Origin: Nitrosomonadaceae bacterium
GTDB taxonomy: Bacteria > Pseudomonadota > Gammaproteobacteria > Burkholderiales > Nitrosomonadaceae
Assembly (NCBI GenBank): GCA_014190895.1
Contig: BJGV01000005.1
Span: 1-63,795 of the forward strand
Length of the DNA stretch: 63,795 bases
Direction of reading: 5' to 3'
This document shows positions 25,635-36,041 of the stretch, piece after piece (the first letter of the stretch is position 1; each line of letters starts with the position of its first letter). The translations under genes and the position numbers were made by a program. The notes beneath the pieces were generated by a model. That model saw only the letters and a list, made by a program, of their open reading frames with translations. It was not told where the DNA came from and made no database searches.

Positions 25635-28418
25635 ATGCATACAACCAATTGCTCTGCTGAAGAAATAATTTTCTCTAATCTAGCATTCAGTCGTTATGCA
25701 AAACGCTTGCTAGAAAGCGAACCTAATCTGCGAACAGAGCTTCTTCAGAACATACAACATGTTTTTCTTGAAGAGGAAATGCAGGTATTTCTAAATTTAA
25801 ACTCTAATACTATAAACAATGAGACTGCTCTTCATAGCACTCTAAGGCGCTTACGTAAAAGAGTAATACTGCGTCTAATGATGCGTGATCTCAGTGGATT
25901 AGCTACTCTCGCAGAAGTTATGACAAGTATGACTAATTTAGCTCAGATTACCGTACGCTTTGCCCTCAATTGGTACCAAACTTGGCTGACCGATCCTAGT
26001 CGCTATGGTCTACCCAAGGGCGCTAAAAGTAGAGAAATACAAAAAATGTTGATCATCTCTATGGGAAAACTAGGCGGTGGTGAACTCAATGTGTCATCGG
26101 ATATAGACCTGATTTTTCTTTACCCAGAAGATGGTGAAACCAATGGAACCAAATCAATTTCTAATCATGATTTCTTCTCTCGTCTAGGACGAAAATTAAT
26201 TGCGAGCCTTAACGATATTACTGCTGACGGTTATGTTTTCCGCGTCGATATGCGACTACGTCCTTATGGCGAGAGCGGTCCGCTGGTTATGAGTTTCTCT
26301 ATGCTAGAAGAGTATTTTCTAACGCAGGGACGCGAATGGGAGCGTTATGCTTGGATTAAAAGTCGTGCAATCACTGGCTCGTCTACAGAAGAATCGATAT
26401 TAACGGAGCAAATAATAAAGCCTTTTGTATTTCGAAGGTATTTAGATTTCAGTGCCTATGAATCTATGCGTAGTATGCACACACAAATTCGTCAAGAAGT
26501 TGGCCATCGAGAGGCGCATAGTAATATTAAACTTGGACACGGAGGTATTCGAGAAATTGAATTTATTGTTCAAGTATTTCAATTGATCAGTGGTGGGCGT
26601 GATGCCGAGCTACGTGCCCATGCGACAATCGCTACCTTACAGTGCCTACAAAAAAAGAAAGAATTATCAGATAAGGTAGTTACAGAGCTTACTGATGCCT
26701 ACTATTTTTTACGTAATCTAGAACATAGGTTGCAGTATCTGGATGACCGCCAAACTCAAATATTGCCAGAAGATTCGCTAGATCAAACGTTAATAGCGGC
26801 CGCTATGGGCTTTCCTAGTTACGTTACCTTCTTACAGCAACTCAATATCCATCGCAATAATGTGGCTCTCCATTTTGAACAGATACTATCTTCTCCTCAA
26901 AAACACCAAACAAAGAGTGTATTGGCATGCCTATGGCAAGAGCTCTCTCAGGATGGGGATAAAGATAAATCCGCTATTGCTCGACTAGATACAATGGGAT
27001 TTTCTCAATCAGAGAAGATTCTTAAGAATTTACAAGAATTTCGTCTTAGTGCTCGTTACCGACAGTTACCTGCATCAAGCCAAGAGAAGATTGACGCTTT
27101 AATACCTATCATTATTGAGATTTCGGTCAAATTTCCTCCTGCTGACGTTACCTTAGAACGTATCATGCGATTCCTTGAAAGCATAATTCGACGAGCTCCG
27201 TACCTGGCTCTCTTAATAGAGCGTCCTCAAGCCCTAGAACAGGTAATTAAATTTGTTAGCATTAGTCAATGGGCTGGTGAATATCTAAGTCAACACCCTA
27301 TTCTACTTGATGAATTACTTAATCCATCGGACTCTGCCAAAGCGCCAGATTGGCCTACATTAAAAACAGAACTGATACAACAATTAAACGGTACTAAAAA
27401 CTCCGGTAAAGATGACACTGAGAAAAAAATGGATATTTTACGGCATTTTCACCATACTCAAGTATTTCAACTATTAGCAAGAGATTTAAGGGGATTGCTA
27501 TCACTAGAAACTCTAAGCGATTTTTTAACTGATCTTGCTGACTTGATACTTGATGTAGTGTTAAATTTAACTTGGTTAGGACTGAAAAAAAGACATTTAG
27601 ATATACCCACATTTGCTATTATCGGTTACGGTAAATTAGGTGGAAAGGAATTAGGATACGTATCTGATCTCGATATTATTTTTCTTTATGACGATACCCA
27701 TCTCGATGCACCAGAAATTTACGCAAAACTTGGCCAACGTATCAATTCATGGCTTACCAATTACACTTCGGCTGGATTTTTATATAAGACGGATTTGCGC
27801 TTACGTCCCAACGGTGCTAGTGGCTTATTAGTCACTTCTATCAATGCTTTCCAACAATACCAACAGCAACAGGCTTGGGTATGGGAGCACCAGGCATTGA
27901 CTCGAGCACGTTTTGTGGCGGGGGATAAGCACGTAGGAAAAATATTTGAACAAACCCGGATAGACATCCTGCGTCAACAACGCAATTTAAAAGATCTGAG
28001 ACATGACATTTTAATCATGCGTCAAAAGATGTTGGATAGCCATCCAAATAAAACTAAGTTATTCGATATCAAACATGACCGGGGTGGTATTATTGATGTT
28101 GAGTTCATAGTGCAATATCTGGTTCTTGGATACGCTTGCGATTATCCAGCATTAACTAATAATACCGGCAACATCGCACTGCTTGAACTCGCTGGAGGGC
28201 TTCAGTTAATTCCTATGACGACGGCTAAAAAAGTAAGCGATGCTTACCGAGAATTCCGCCGTGTACAACATCAACTAAGGTTGAACAATAGTTCGAGTCT
28301 AGTGGAGACCGATACAACAGGCGAAAACACACAAATATCTGTGCGCGTTGAAACTGATTATTTACAGAATGCTAGAACAGCAGTATTACATTTATGGGCG
28401 GAACTATTTAATTCTTAA
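25635..28418 (+). CDS. glnE: Bifunctional glutamine synthetase adenylyltransferase/deadenylase
   Basis: A 927-residue GlnE that attaches and removes AMP on glutamine synthetase in response to PII and glutamine, setting ammonia assimilation. Two nucleotidyltransferase domains are visible. The first has GKLGGGELNVSSDIDLIF near residue 143 (deadenylase half). The second has GKLGGKELGYVSDLDIIF near residue 664 (adenylylase half). Each is followed by an R-rich LRLRP-type segment (MRLRPYGESG, LRLRPNGASG) and a GGI-(R/I)-(E/D)-(I/V)-EF motif. ATG start at 25635. No glnA or glnB/K is in this window. Confidence 0.95.
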   Translation: MHTTNCSAEEIIFSNLAFSRYAKRLLESEPNLRTELLQNIQHVFLEEEMQVFLNLNSNTINNETALHSTLRRLRKRVILRLMMRDLSGLATLAEVMTSMTNLAQITVRFALNWYQTWLTDPSRYGLPKGAKSREIQKMLIISMGKLGGGELNVSSDIDLIFLYPEDGETNGTKSISNHDFFSRLGRKLIASLNDITADGYVFRVDMRLRPYGESGPLVMSFSMLEEYFLTQGREWERYAWIKSRAITGSSTEESILTEQIIKPFVFRRYLDFSAYESMRSMHTQIRQEVGHREAHSNIKLGHGGIREIEFIVQVFQLISGGRDAELRAHATIATLQCLQKKKELSDKVVTELTDAYYFLRNLEHRLQYLDDRQTQILPEDSLDQTLIAAAMGFPSYVTFLQQLNIHRNNVALHFEQILSSPQKHQTKSVLACLWQELSQDGDKDKSAIARLDTMGFSQSEKILKNLQEFRLSARYRQLPASSQEKIDALIPIIIEISVKFPPADVTLERIMRFLESIIRRAPYLALLIERPQALEQVIKFVSISQWAGEYLSQHPILLDELLNPSDSAKAPDWPTLKTELIQQLNGTKNSGKDDTEKKMDILRHFHHTQVFQLLARDLRGLLSLETLSDFLTDLADLILDVVLNLTWLGLKKRHLDIPTFAIIGYGKLGGKELGYVSDLDIIFLYDDTHLDAPEIYAKLGQRINSWLTNYTSAGFLYKTDLRLRPNGASGLLVTSINAFQQYQQQQAWVWEHQALTRARFVAGDKHVGKIFEQTRIDILRQQRNLKDLRHDILIMRQKMLDSHPNKTKLFDIKHDRGGIIDVEFIVQYLVLGYACDYPALTNNTGNIALLELAGGLQLIPMTTAKKVSDAYREFRRVQHQLRLNNSSSLVETDTTGENTQISVRVETDYLQNARTAVLHLWAELFNS

Positions 28419-28618
28419 TTATGGTTCTAAGGAAAGTGTTAGAGCACAGATTGGGATGGTAGTACCAGTAGATGGGGCAAAAGTTATTCTTAATGCACTC
28501 TTAATGACATTTGCACAAAAGAAATATCCATTTGTAGGGCCGGCCAATGGTTTTATGCTCACAAGACTTTGTAGTTAAATTATCAGAATCTATACATTTA
28601 AACCAAAGCCCCTAAAAA

Positions 28619-28673
28619 ATGTATTCTTCTTAGAATACATTATCTGGGGAGAGAATCCTATCTGTATTCTCTC
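28619..28673 (+). promoter_or_regulatory. Two adjacent hairpins between glnE and ilvE
   Basis: ATGTATTCT (28619-28627) and AGAATACAT (28632-28640) form a perfect 9-bp stem with a TCTT loop. GAGAGAAT (28649-28656) and ATTCTCTC (28666-28673) form a second 8-bp stem, ending about 50 bases before the ilvE start. No good U-run follows the first, and TTAAAAAA follows the second. They could terminate glnE transcription or structure the ilvE leader. No leader peptide rich in Ile/Val/Leu was seen. Confidence 0.45.
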
Positions 28674-28723
28674 TTAAAAAATGCGCTAGAATGTACCTTT
28701 AAATGCTTAATGGGAGTTTCCGA

Positions 28724-29644
28724 ATGTCAATGGCTGACCGCGATGGTGTTATCTGGAACGATGGAAAAATGGTTCCTTGGCGTGAGGCGACTACACACAT
28801 ACTTACTCACACTCTGCACTATGGCATGGGGGTTTTTGAAGGTGTACGCGCTTACAATACATCCAAAGGAGTCGCTATTTTTCGTTTAAAAGAACACACC
28901 GACCGACTATTCGATTCAGCACATATTTTCATGATGAAAATGCCTTACGATAAAAACACGTTAATGGACGCTCAATGTCAGGTGGTTAAGCAAAATAAAC
29001 TGGGGTCATGTTACATTCGTCCAATTGTATTTTATGGATCCGAAGCCATGGGGATCTCTGCCAAAGTACTTTCTGTACATGTGGCTGTAGCCGCATGGCA
29101 ATGGGGAGCCTATCTTGGTACGGATGGTCTTGAAAAAGGTATTCGCGTCAAGACCTCGTCTTTTTCTCGTCATCACGTCAATGTTAACATGTGTCGTGCC
29201 AAATCGGTTTCTACCTACACCAACTCAATTCTTGCTCATCAAGAAGCGGCTCACGACGGTTATGATGAAGCTTTGTTATTAGATGTTGATGGCTATGTAG
29301 CAGAAGGATCAGGTGAAAATATCTTTATTGTTAAGCATGGGAAAATTTATACGCCAGATATGACTTCCTGTCTTGAAGGCATTACTCGCGCTTCTGTCAT
29401 TGAACTTGCCGAGGAAATAGGAGTTACAGTTATTCAAAAACGTATCACTCGTGATGAGGTATATTGTGCAGATGAGGCATTCTTTACCGGCACAGCAGCT
29501 GAGGTGACACCAATTCGTGAACTTGATAATCGCATGATTGGTGACGGTAAACGCGGCCCAATTACAACTAAATTACAAACCATGTTCTTTGACTGCGTTA
29601 GCGGAAAGACCAAGAATCATGACGACTGGCTTACCTATGTTTAA
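28724..29644 (+). CDS. ilvE: Branched-chain amino acid aminotransferase
   Basis: Class IV PLP-dependent aminotransferase for the last step of Ile, Val and Leu synthesis (about 306 aa). Features are VIWNDGKMVPWREA at the start, HTLHYGMGVFEGVRAY, the probable PLP lysine in RAKSVSTYTNS, EGSGENIF and the C-terminal FFTGTAAEVTPIREL. The frame opens at 28703, but ATG 28724 has GGGAG seven bases upstream and gives the usual MSMADRDG beginning. Order glnE-ilvE-zinc-finger protein. Confidence 0.94.
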   Translation: MSMADRDGVIWNDGKMVPWREATTHILTHTLHYGMGVFEGVRAYNTSKGVAIFRLKEHTDRLFDSAHIFMMKMPYDKNTLMDAQCQVVKQNKLGSCYIRPIVFYGSEAMGISAKVLSVHVAVAAWQWGAYLGTDGLEKGIRVKTSSFSRHHVNVNMCRAKSVSTYTNSILAHQEAAHDGYDEALLLDVDGYVAEGSGENIFIVKHGKIYTPDMTSCLEGITRASVIELAEEIGVTVIQKRITRDEVYCADEAFFTGTAAEVTPIRELDNRMIGDGKRGPITTKLQTMFFDCVSGKTKNHDDWLTYV

Positions 29645-29667
29645 TAAAATTTAAAACCAAAGTATTT

Positions 29668-29865
29668 ATGCAGAATAGTCTTATTCCTAAGAAACAAAAC
29701 TCGATAGAAATTACCATAAGGGATTTGCCATTGCACTGCCCCACGTCATTAATGTCAGCATGGGACTCTCATCCACGTGTATTTTTACCCATCAAAGATA
29801 TGAGTGGGGTCTCATGTCCATACTGTGGTACACACTACATACTGAGAAACTTGATAGCAAAATAA
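29668..29865 (+). CDS. Small zinc-finger domain protein (CHCC type)
   Basis: A 65-residue protein related to the small conserved zinc-finger family found after ilvE in betaproteobacteria and to a mitochondrial complex I subunit (NDUFS6-like). Visible zinc ligands are C in LPLHCPTS, H in WDSHPRVFLPI and the CPYC pair in GVSCPYCGTHYIL. It lies 23 bases downstream of ilvE on the same strand, so it is probably co-transcribed. Function in bacteria is not established. Confidence 0.8.
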   Translation: MQNSLIPKKQNSIEITIRDLPLHCPTSLMSAWDSHPRVFLPIKDMSGVSCPYCGTHYILRNLIAK

Positions 29866-29979
29866 AACTAATAACCTGTCTATTAATATTATTAGTAGAT
29901 AAACTCCGTTATCTTAACAGAAATCTCCTGTATATCTGATTAAAATTAAAATTTTTATATTCACTGGTCAGTATTTTAG

Positions 29980-31380
29980 ATGTCCGAATTTATGAAAAAA
30001 ACTGTGCATGAAATTCCCCACGAGATTTTTAAAGCTTATGACATACGGGGAGTAGTTGGAGAAACTCTTACCCCTAAGATTACGATGGCTATTGGTCACG
30101 CTATCGGCTCAGAAGCCAGGAAACGTGGCCTCGCATCGATAGCCATAGGACGCGATGGAAGATTATCAGGATTTGAATTAGCGAAAGCCCTTGCAAAAGG
30201 TCTGCAAATGAGTGGTATCGATGTAATAGATGTGGGAATGATTGCCACTCCTATGCTCTACTTTGCCGCTCATGAATTATGTCATTACTCTGGAGTAATG
30301 ATTACAGGTAGTCATAATCCACCTAATTACAACGGATTAAAGATAGTGTTAGGTGGTGAGACACTGGCAGGTGATTCTATACAGGACCTGCGCATTCGAC
30401 TCAAAAATAAAAATCTCATTCACGGCGATGGCAATTATTGTGTAAAAGATATTACTGAAATATATCTTCAGCGCATTATCACTGATATCAAACTAACGCG
30501 TCAGATGAAAATTATTGTTGACTGTGGTAATGGAATACCGGGTGCCTTTGTACCAACTCTCTACCGCAATCTTGGTTGTACAGTTACCGAGCTCTTTTGC
30601 GAAGTAGATGGAACCTTTCCTAATCATCACCCGGATCCATCAGTTCCTGAGAATATGCGTGATTTAATCTACGCGCTTAAAACTACAGATGCTGAGATAG
30701 GACTTGCCTTTGACGGCGATGGTGATCGCTTAGGTGTAATCACAAAAGATGGCAGCGTCATCTACCCTGATCGTCAATTAATGCTGTTTGCTGCTGATGT
30801 GTTGTCTAGAAATCCTGGGGGGCAGGTTATCTTTGACGTAAAATGCACTCGTAATTTAGCTCCATGGATAAAGCGTCACGGTGGCAAACCTGTTATGTGC
30901 AGAACGGGACACTCATTTATTAAAGGTAAGATGAAAGAAACTGGTGCACTTATAGCGGGTGAGATGAGTGGGCACATTTTTTTTAAGGAACGTTGGTATG
31001 GATTTGACGATGCTCTTTATGCGGGTGCACGACTATTAGAATTACTTAGCCAACAAATAGATAGCAGTGCCGCACTATGTAGTCTCCCAGATTCAATTAA
31101 TACTCCAGAATTACAAATACAATTAAAGGAGGGTGAAAACTATGCACTTATCGCACAATTACAAAAAACTGCGCATTTTCATAACTCAGAACAAATTATT
31201 ACCATTGATGGATTACGAGTTGAATACAAAGATGGTTTTGGGTTAATGCGCTCATCTAATACTACGCCAGTAATCGTATTACGCTTTGAAGCAAACGACA
31301 AAGAAGCATTAAAACGAATTCAAGAAGATTTTCGTCAGGTTATTCTTTTAGCTAGGCCTAATATAATTATGCCTTATTAA
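29980..31380 (+). CDS. Phosphomannomutase/phosphoglucomutase (AlgC-like)
   Basis: Alpha-D-phosphohexomutase of 466 residues. It interconverts hexose 1- and 6-phosphates for nucleotide-sugar, exopolysaccharide and LPS synthesis. It has FKAYDIRGVVGETLT at the N-terminus, the phosphoserine loop TGSHNPPNYNG near residue 106, the magnesium loop DGDGDRLG near residue 246, the sugar-binding GEMSGHIFF near residue 327 and the phosphate-binding RSSNTTP near the end. It starts at ATG 29980, about 115 bases after the zinc-finger gene. No other sugar-nucleotide gene is adjacent. Confidence 0.92.
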   Translation: MSEFMKKTVHEIPHEIFKAYDIRGVVGETLTPKITMAIGHAIGSEARKRGLASIAIGRDGRLSGFELAKALAKGLQMSGIDVIDVGMIATPMLYFAAHELCHYSGVMITGSHNPPNYNGLKIVLGGETLAGDSIQDLRIRLKNKNLIHGDGNYCVKDITEIYLQRIITDIKLTRQMKIIVDCGNGIPGAFVPTLYRNLGCTVTELFCEVDGTFPNHHPDPSVPENMRDLIYALKTTDAEIGLAFDGDGDRLGVITKDGSVIYPDRQLMLFAADVLSRNPGGQVIFDVKCTRNLAPWIKRHGGKPVMCRTGHSFIKGKMKETGALIAGEMSGHIFFKERWYGFDDALYAGARLLELLSQQIDSSAALCSLPDSINTPELQIQLKEGENYALIAQLQKTAHFHNSEQIITIDGLRVEYKDGFGLMRSSNTTPVIVLRFEANDKEALKRIQEDFRQVILLARPNIIMPY

Positions 31381-31472
31381 TAGATTTGGCCCGAGTATTC
31401 ACATCTAAAAATATACTATGTAAATCATGCTGCTAAATGCAATTTTTTATATCACGATTAATTTTTTATTAA

Positions 31473-31973
31473 ATGCTCAAAATAGATTTAGAAAACCATA
31501 AGGAAATCTGTGTTCTTTTTGTCTGTATGGGCAATATCTGTCGATCACCTACTGCAGAGGCAGTATTCAAGTATAAAGCTAAAATCGCTGGCTTAGAAGA
31601 GATGTTCCATGTCGATTCTGCTGGCACTCATAATTTCCATATTGGTAAATCGCCAGATAAAAGGGCTGTAAAAGTAGCAGATCGACGTGGTTATAACATG
31701 CAAGAATTACGTGCTCGTCAGATACATCTATCAGACTTCAAAAAATTTCAGTACATTTTAGCGATGGACAATCATAATCTCACCGTACTTAATCAGCATT
31801 GCCCTTCAGAACAATGCCATAAAATTCAACTCCTTATGCAATACAGCGGTGAATTCTCTGGGAAGAAAGAGGTGCCTGATCCTTATTTTGGCTCATACCA
31901 GAATTTTGAAAAAGTATTGACCATAATTGAAGAATCTATGGATGGTTTTCTCAAGCATATACAAAGAAAATGA
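31473..31973 (+). CDS. Low-molecular-weight protein-tyrosine phosphatase
   Basis: A 166-residue LMW-PTP. The P-loop CMGNICRSP lies near residue 18-26, after VLFVCM. The general-acid loop VPDPYFGSYQNFE is near residue 130. Such enzymes dephosphorylate tyrosine kinases of capsule and exopolysaccharide systems or act as arsenate-reductase relatives. No partner kinase is in the window, so the target is unknown. It follows the phosphohexomutase by about 92 bases on the same strand and is convergent with rne. Confidence 0.9.
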   Translation: MLKIDLENHKEICVLFVCMGNICRSPTAEAVFKYKAKIAGLEEMFHVDSAGTHNFHIGKSPDKRAVKVADRRGYNMQELRARQIHLSDFKKFQYILAMDNHNLTVLNQHCPSEQCHKIQLLMQYSGEFSGKKEVPDPYFGSYQNFEKVLTIIEESMDGFLKHIQRK

Positions 31974-32055
31974 ATTAAATAAAAATTAATATAAGAGTGA
32001 CAAGGAGAAAATTCTCACCCTTTCTCTCGCCACTTTTCTTTCTTCCGTTTCTCTA

Positions 32056-34551
32056 TTATTCCGATCTATGTGTTTCAATCTGCATTAGCTGCTCACTTTC
32101 TACCACTATTGATGGAGAAGACTTTGCACGCAACCGTTTAGGTGCTACTGATTCTTCTATTACAATGGTCTCAATATTAACTTTTCTTTCCATAATAGTT
32201 TCTATCATCACTAACCCACTTAGAGAAAAATCTTGCGATTCTATAGTATGCAATGATGAAATATCTCTGGGTGTCTGTGACTCAGATACAGCCAATACTG
32301 TGGGTGTGACTACCGTAACTACATCCTGCTTAATGACAATTTCAACTGGTGAAATTTCTGTCATTAATGTGGCTTGAGCAGGCGTTTTCGTACTAAGAAT
32401 TGACTCTTGTTGGAGTAACTCTGGTAATTCGATTATTGATTGCGTTAGTTGATTACTTTGTATAGAACTTTTCTCAGGTTCGCGCTGATCATTTCTAGAA
32501 GGCTCATCGTGATCACGTCGTCTATTGCTACCACGACGACGGCGAGAGCGTCCACTATCTTCGCCTTGTCTCGTTTGAGCCAGGATTATTGATTGCCCCT
32601 CTCCTTCAGAAGACTTCACTTCTACCGGAATATTCTCATCACGTGATGAACGTAATTGTCCTTTGTTTGTGGGTCTATCACTTCGAGATTTCTGTTCATC
32701 GCGAGAAAATCGCTGAGCTCCAATTTCTTTTAGAGTACCACTCTTCTCACCACGCTCATGATCACGCCCGCCTCTACCACGATCACGATGCCCGCGCTCT
32801 TGTTTTGTAAATTTAGCTTTATTTTTTTCTGGCTCTATTATCTTCTCTCTCGTATTTATAGGTTTGAACCAGTCAAAAACTCTATCTAAAAATGAAAGTT
32901 TCTTATGCTGATGACGAGATTTTTCCTCATGAATCGGTGCAGGTTGTAATGGCGTAATATCTTGGACGACTGCTTTTAGGCGTGTTGACTTAATCTCTTG
33001 TTTGCCTGATGACAAAGCTATTACTTCTTTAATTGGCTTCTCTACCATCTGATAACTAGTCTGAATTTCATTAAGTTTTACATCATCATGACGCAAACGA
33101 ACAACATTATAATTTGGTGTTTCCAGATAAACATTGGGAATTAACATCACGTTGACTTTTAATCGTGCTTCAATAGCATGTATTTCAGCACGTTTCTCAT
33201 TTAACAAATAAGTTGCGACATCTACTGGTACCTGAACATGGAGTGCTGCAGTTCCATCTTTCATCGCTTCCTCTTGAATAATTCTGAGAATATGTAATGC
33301 AGAGGAGTCAGTACCACGAATGTGACCAGTACCATGACAACGTGGACAGGAGATGTAGTTACTTTCACCCAGTGAGGGTCGTAAACGCTGACGAGATAGT
33401 TCTAATAGACCGAAGCGAGAAATCTTACCTACTTGTACCCGCGCACGATCATAACGTAGAGCATCAAGCAAACGATTCTCTACCTCACGCTGGTTGCGAG
33501 TAATCTCCATATCAATAAAATCAATTACCACTAACCCGCCAAGATCACGCAAACGCAATTGTCGCGCAACTTCATCGGCAGCCTCTAAATTAGTGTTAAG
33601 TGCAGTTTGTTCAATATCTGAGCCGCGAGTGGCACGAGCTGAATTTACATCAACCGATACCAGCGCTTCAGTATGGTCAATTACTATGGCACCACCTGAA
33701 AGTAACGTTACTTGCCGAGAGTACGCGGTTTCAATCTGGTGTTCAATCTGAAAACGTGAAAATAACGGTACATCGTCTTGATAAAATTTAACACGATCAA
33801 CATTACCCGGCATAACATGAGCCATAAACTGACGAGCTTGGTCATAAATACTCTCAGTATCGATGAGAATCTCACCAATTTCTTGATGGAAATAATCCCG
33901 TATAGCACGTATTACAAGACTGCTTTCTTGGTAGATAAGAAAGGCGCCACTTTGACCCTTAGAAGCGTCCTCAATAGCTCTCCATAATTGTAATAAGTAA
34001 TTTAGATCCCATTGCAACTCTTCCTCACTGCGACCTATTCCCGCAGTGCGAGCAATAGTACTCATACCCGATGGGATATTTAATTGTGCCATTACATCGC
34101 GCAATTCGGCTCGATCCTCTCCTTCAATACGACGAGACACCCCCCCGCCACGTGGGTTGTTTGGCATCAAAACTAGATGTCTACCGGCCAGTGAAATATA
34201 CGTTGTAAGTGCAGCGCCCTTATTGCCGCGCTCGTCTTTGTCCACCTGGACAATAAGCTCCTGATTTTCACGTAACGCATCTTGAATGCGTATACGACCG
34301 GAATCAACACTTTCTTTGAAATAAGCGCGGGATATTTCCTTAAACGGCAGAAAACCGTGACGTTCGCCGCCATATTCGACAAAGGCGGCTTCAAGACTAG
34401 GTTCAATACGGGTAACAACTGCTTTATAAATATTACCCTTACGTTGCTCTTTACCAGCAAATTCAATATCTAAATCAACAAGTTTCTGGCCATCAACAAC
34501 AGCGACACGAAGCTCTTCAGGTTGTGTCGCATTAAATAACATGCGTTTCAT
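32056..34551 (-). CDS. rne: Ribonuclease E
   Basis: Endoribonuclease E/G family (831 aa), the scaffold of the RNA degradosome and main mRNA-decay/rRNA-processing enzyme. The N-terminal catalytic half carries an S1 domain (about residues 38-120), the catalytic aspartates in [10 protein letters not shown] and VVIDFIDME, and the zinc-link CPRCHGTG near residue 400. The C-terminal half (about 520-831) is low complexity: an Arg-rich region with [16 protein letters not shown] and [12 protein letters not shown], then an Ile/Val/Thr/Ser-rich tail. This is typical of RNase E rather than the shorter RNase G. ATG 34551 is preceded by GGGGGA. Diverges from rluC across 440 bases. Confidence 0.95.
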   Translation of the reverse strand: MKRMLFNATQPEELRVAVVDGQKLVDLDIEFAGKEQRKGNIYKAVVTRIEPSLEAAFVEYGGERHGFLPFKEISRAYFKESVDSGRIRIQDALRENQELIVQVDKDERGNKGAALTTYISLAGRHLVLMPNNPRGGGVSRRIEGEDRAELRDVMAQLNIPSGMSTIARTAGIGRSEEELQWDLNYLLQLWRAIEDASKGQSGAFLIYQESSLVIRAIRDYFHQEIGEILIDTESIYDQARQFMAHVMPGNVDRVKFYQDDVPLFSRFQIEHQIETAYSRQVTLLSGGAIVIDHTEALVSVDVNSARATRGSDIEQTALNTNLEAADEVARQLRLRDLGGLVVIDFIDMEITRNQREVENRLLDALRYDRARVQVGKISRFGLLELSRQRLRPSLGESNYISCPRCHGTGHIRGTDSSALHILRIIQEEAMKDGTAALHVQVPVDVATYLLNEKRAEIHAIEARLKVNVMLIPNVYLETPNYNVVRLRHDDVKLNEIQTSYQMVEKPIKEVIALSSGKQEIKSTRLKAVVQDITPLQPAPIHEEKSRHQHKKLSFLDRVFDWFKPINTREKIIEPEKNKAKFTKQERGHRDRGRGGRDHERGEKSGTLKEIGAQRFSRDEQKSRSDRPTNKGQLRSSRDENIPVEVKSSEGEGQSIILAQTRQGEDSGRSRRRRGSNRRRDHDEPSRNDQREPEKSSIQSNQLTQSIIELPELLQQESILSTKTPAQATLMTEISPVEIVIKQDVVTVVTPTVLAVSESQTPRDISSLHTIESQDFSLSGLVMIETIMERKVNIETIVIEESVAPKRLRAKSSPSIVVESEQLMQIETHRSE

Positions 34552-34991
34552 TATTATTTGTCCCCCGCGCGCTAGTCACGAGCAGACAGGCTACACACGG
34601 TTAGACAACCTCCAACTCGTGTATGTGAGAATTCTTAGTTAGGCAACTTCATCGTTGCACTCGATTACTGCTAATCATCATCATTCTCCTTGGCCCGTCA
34701 CTACAAATATTGCTTCTCAGGAAATAAGAAGTAATACCAAAAATTGGATTTCAGTTAAGTTCGACTATGACTACTTCTTTGGACAAGAAGTGCTACGATA
34801 CTAGAAACTGAAATCTACGTGTGCTTTAAGCGCGCAATTCAATTACTATCGCTGCTTATATTGGTGAGCGACATTAACCAGGTTCGAAGTCTTATATTAA
34901 CCCTAGTCCAAGAAATTCCGTCAATAGCACTATTTCGTGCACCGGATAGAAAAGGGACTGAGACATCAAGTCTTTAATTATAAATAAAATT
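34552..34991. other. 440-bp gene-free divergent region: probable rne 5' leader plus rluC promoter
   Basis: No open frame or tRNA is convincing here. RNase E mRNAs in proteobacteria usually carry a long structured 5' untranslated region through which the enzyme limits its own synthesis, and this interval is in the right place. I infer that role but did not fold it. A GC-rich block GCGCGCGGGGGA sits just before the rne start codon. The rluC side is AT-rich and lacks an obvious Shine-Dalgarno sequence. Confidence 0.5.
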
Positions 34992-35993
34992 ATGAATTTA
35001 GGCAAAGACTTTACCCTAAGTCCTGTGATTAAAGAGATCATTGACCATAACAGCAGTGGTCAACGTATAGATAATTTCTTGATAAAACGTCTTAAAGGGA
35101 TCCGGAAAGACCATATTTATCGATTTATGCGTAGTGGCCAGGTACGCGTAAATAGCAAACGTATTAATGCAGACTACCGTTTAAAAGAGGGGGATACGGT
35201 CCGTATCCCACCGGTAAAGGTCATAAAAGATGCTCCTGTTGTTGCCAGAATATTAACTAAGTCACGATTCATCTCATTCGAAATTCTGTTTCAAGATGAA
35301 GCTCTCATGGTGATTAATAAACCGGCTGGTATAGCAGTGCATGGTGGTAGTGGCGTGAGCTTCGGTGTTATTGAACAACTAAGGGCTCAATACCCTAATT
35401 GGAAATTTATAGAATTAGTTCATCGTCTTGATCGGGAAACATCAGGAATCCTATTGCTCGCCAAGAAACGTGGGGCGTTAGTTGAACTACATCGACAAAT
35501 ACGTGAAGGCAAGATAGAGAAACGTTACCTCGTAATGGTTAAAGGTAACTGGCCGAATATAAGACAAAATGTCAGATTTTCACTCAATAAATACGTTACG
35601 ACAACCGGGGAAAGACGCGTGGCAGTGGTCACCGATAAAACGGGGAATAAAAAAGGAGTAACGGCTCACACACTAATTACCTTGCAAAAATCCTGGCAAG
35701 ATTTTAGTTTATTGGAAGCAGAATTAAAAACAGGACGCACTCATCAAATTCGCGTGCATCTCGCCCATCTTGGCTTTCCTATCGCTGGTGATGCCAAGTA
35801 TGGAGATTTTTCACTTAATAAACAATTGGCGGGGAGAAATAGTAAGATGCCTAATTTGAAACGCATGTTCCTACATGCTGCTGTAACCATAATAACGCAT
35901 CCAGAAACAGGTGAAAGTTTACGTCTAGAGGCTCCTCTGGCAGATGATTTACAAAGATTCTTAGATAGATTAAATACTAGGAGTATCAATTAA
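34992..35993 (+). CDS. rluC: 23S rRNA pseudouridine synthase RluC
   Basis: RluA-family pseudouridine synthase of 333 residues. In E. coli RluC modifies 23S rRNA positions 955, 2504 and 2580. An N-terminal S4 RNA-binding domain (about residues 17-75, with QRIDNFLIKRLKGI and GQVRVNSKRI) is followed by the catalytic domain with the Asp motif HRLDRETSGILLLAKK and the RTHQIRVHLAHLGFPIAGD signature. The location opposite rne, followed by a HAD phosphatase, is the standard proteobacterial arrangement and supports RluC over its paralogues. Confidence 0.92.
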   Translation: MNLGKDFTLSPVIKEIIDHNSSGQRIDNFLIKRLKGIRKDHIYRFMRSGQVRVNSKRINADYRLKEGDTVRIPPVKVIKDAPVVARILTKSRFISFEILFQDEALMVINKPAGIAVHGGSGVSFGVIEQLRAQYPNWKFIELVHRLDRETSGILLLAKKRGALVELHRQIREGKIEKRYLVMVKGNWPNIRQNVRFSLNKYVTTTGERRVAVVTDKTGNKKGVTAHTLITLQKSWQDFSLLEAELKTGRTHQIRVHLAHLGFPIAGDAKYGDFSLNKQLAGRNSKMPNLKRMFLHAAVTIITHPETGESLRLEAPLADDLQRFLDRLNTRSIN

Positions 35994-36041
35994 TAAACAG
36001 CAAAGAATATATCATTCCCCATATGCAAGTAATCATTTTTT

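Noticed and set aside
28456-28578. Possible 40-codon gene between glnE and ilvE
   Set aside because: No ribosome-binding site, no recognisable motif, and the interval is better explained by intergenic sequence with hairpins.
33494-33751. Open frames antisense to rne and other large genes
   Set aside because: They are shadows of strongly supported coding sequences and have no motifs or start signals of their own.
34880-34900. T-loop-like GGTTCGAAGTC upstream of rluC
   Set aside because: The bases flanking the loop do not form the 5-bp T-stem and no other tRNA arm is visible.
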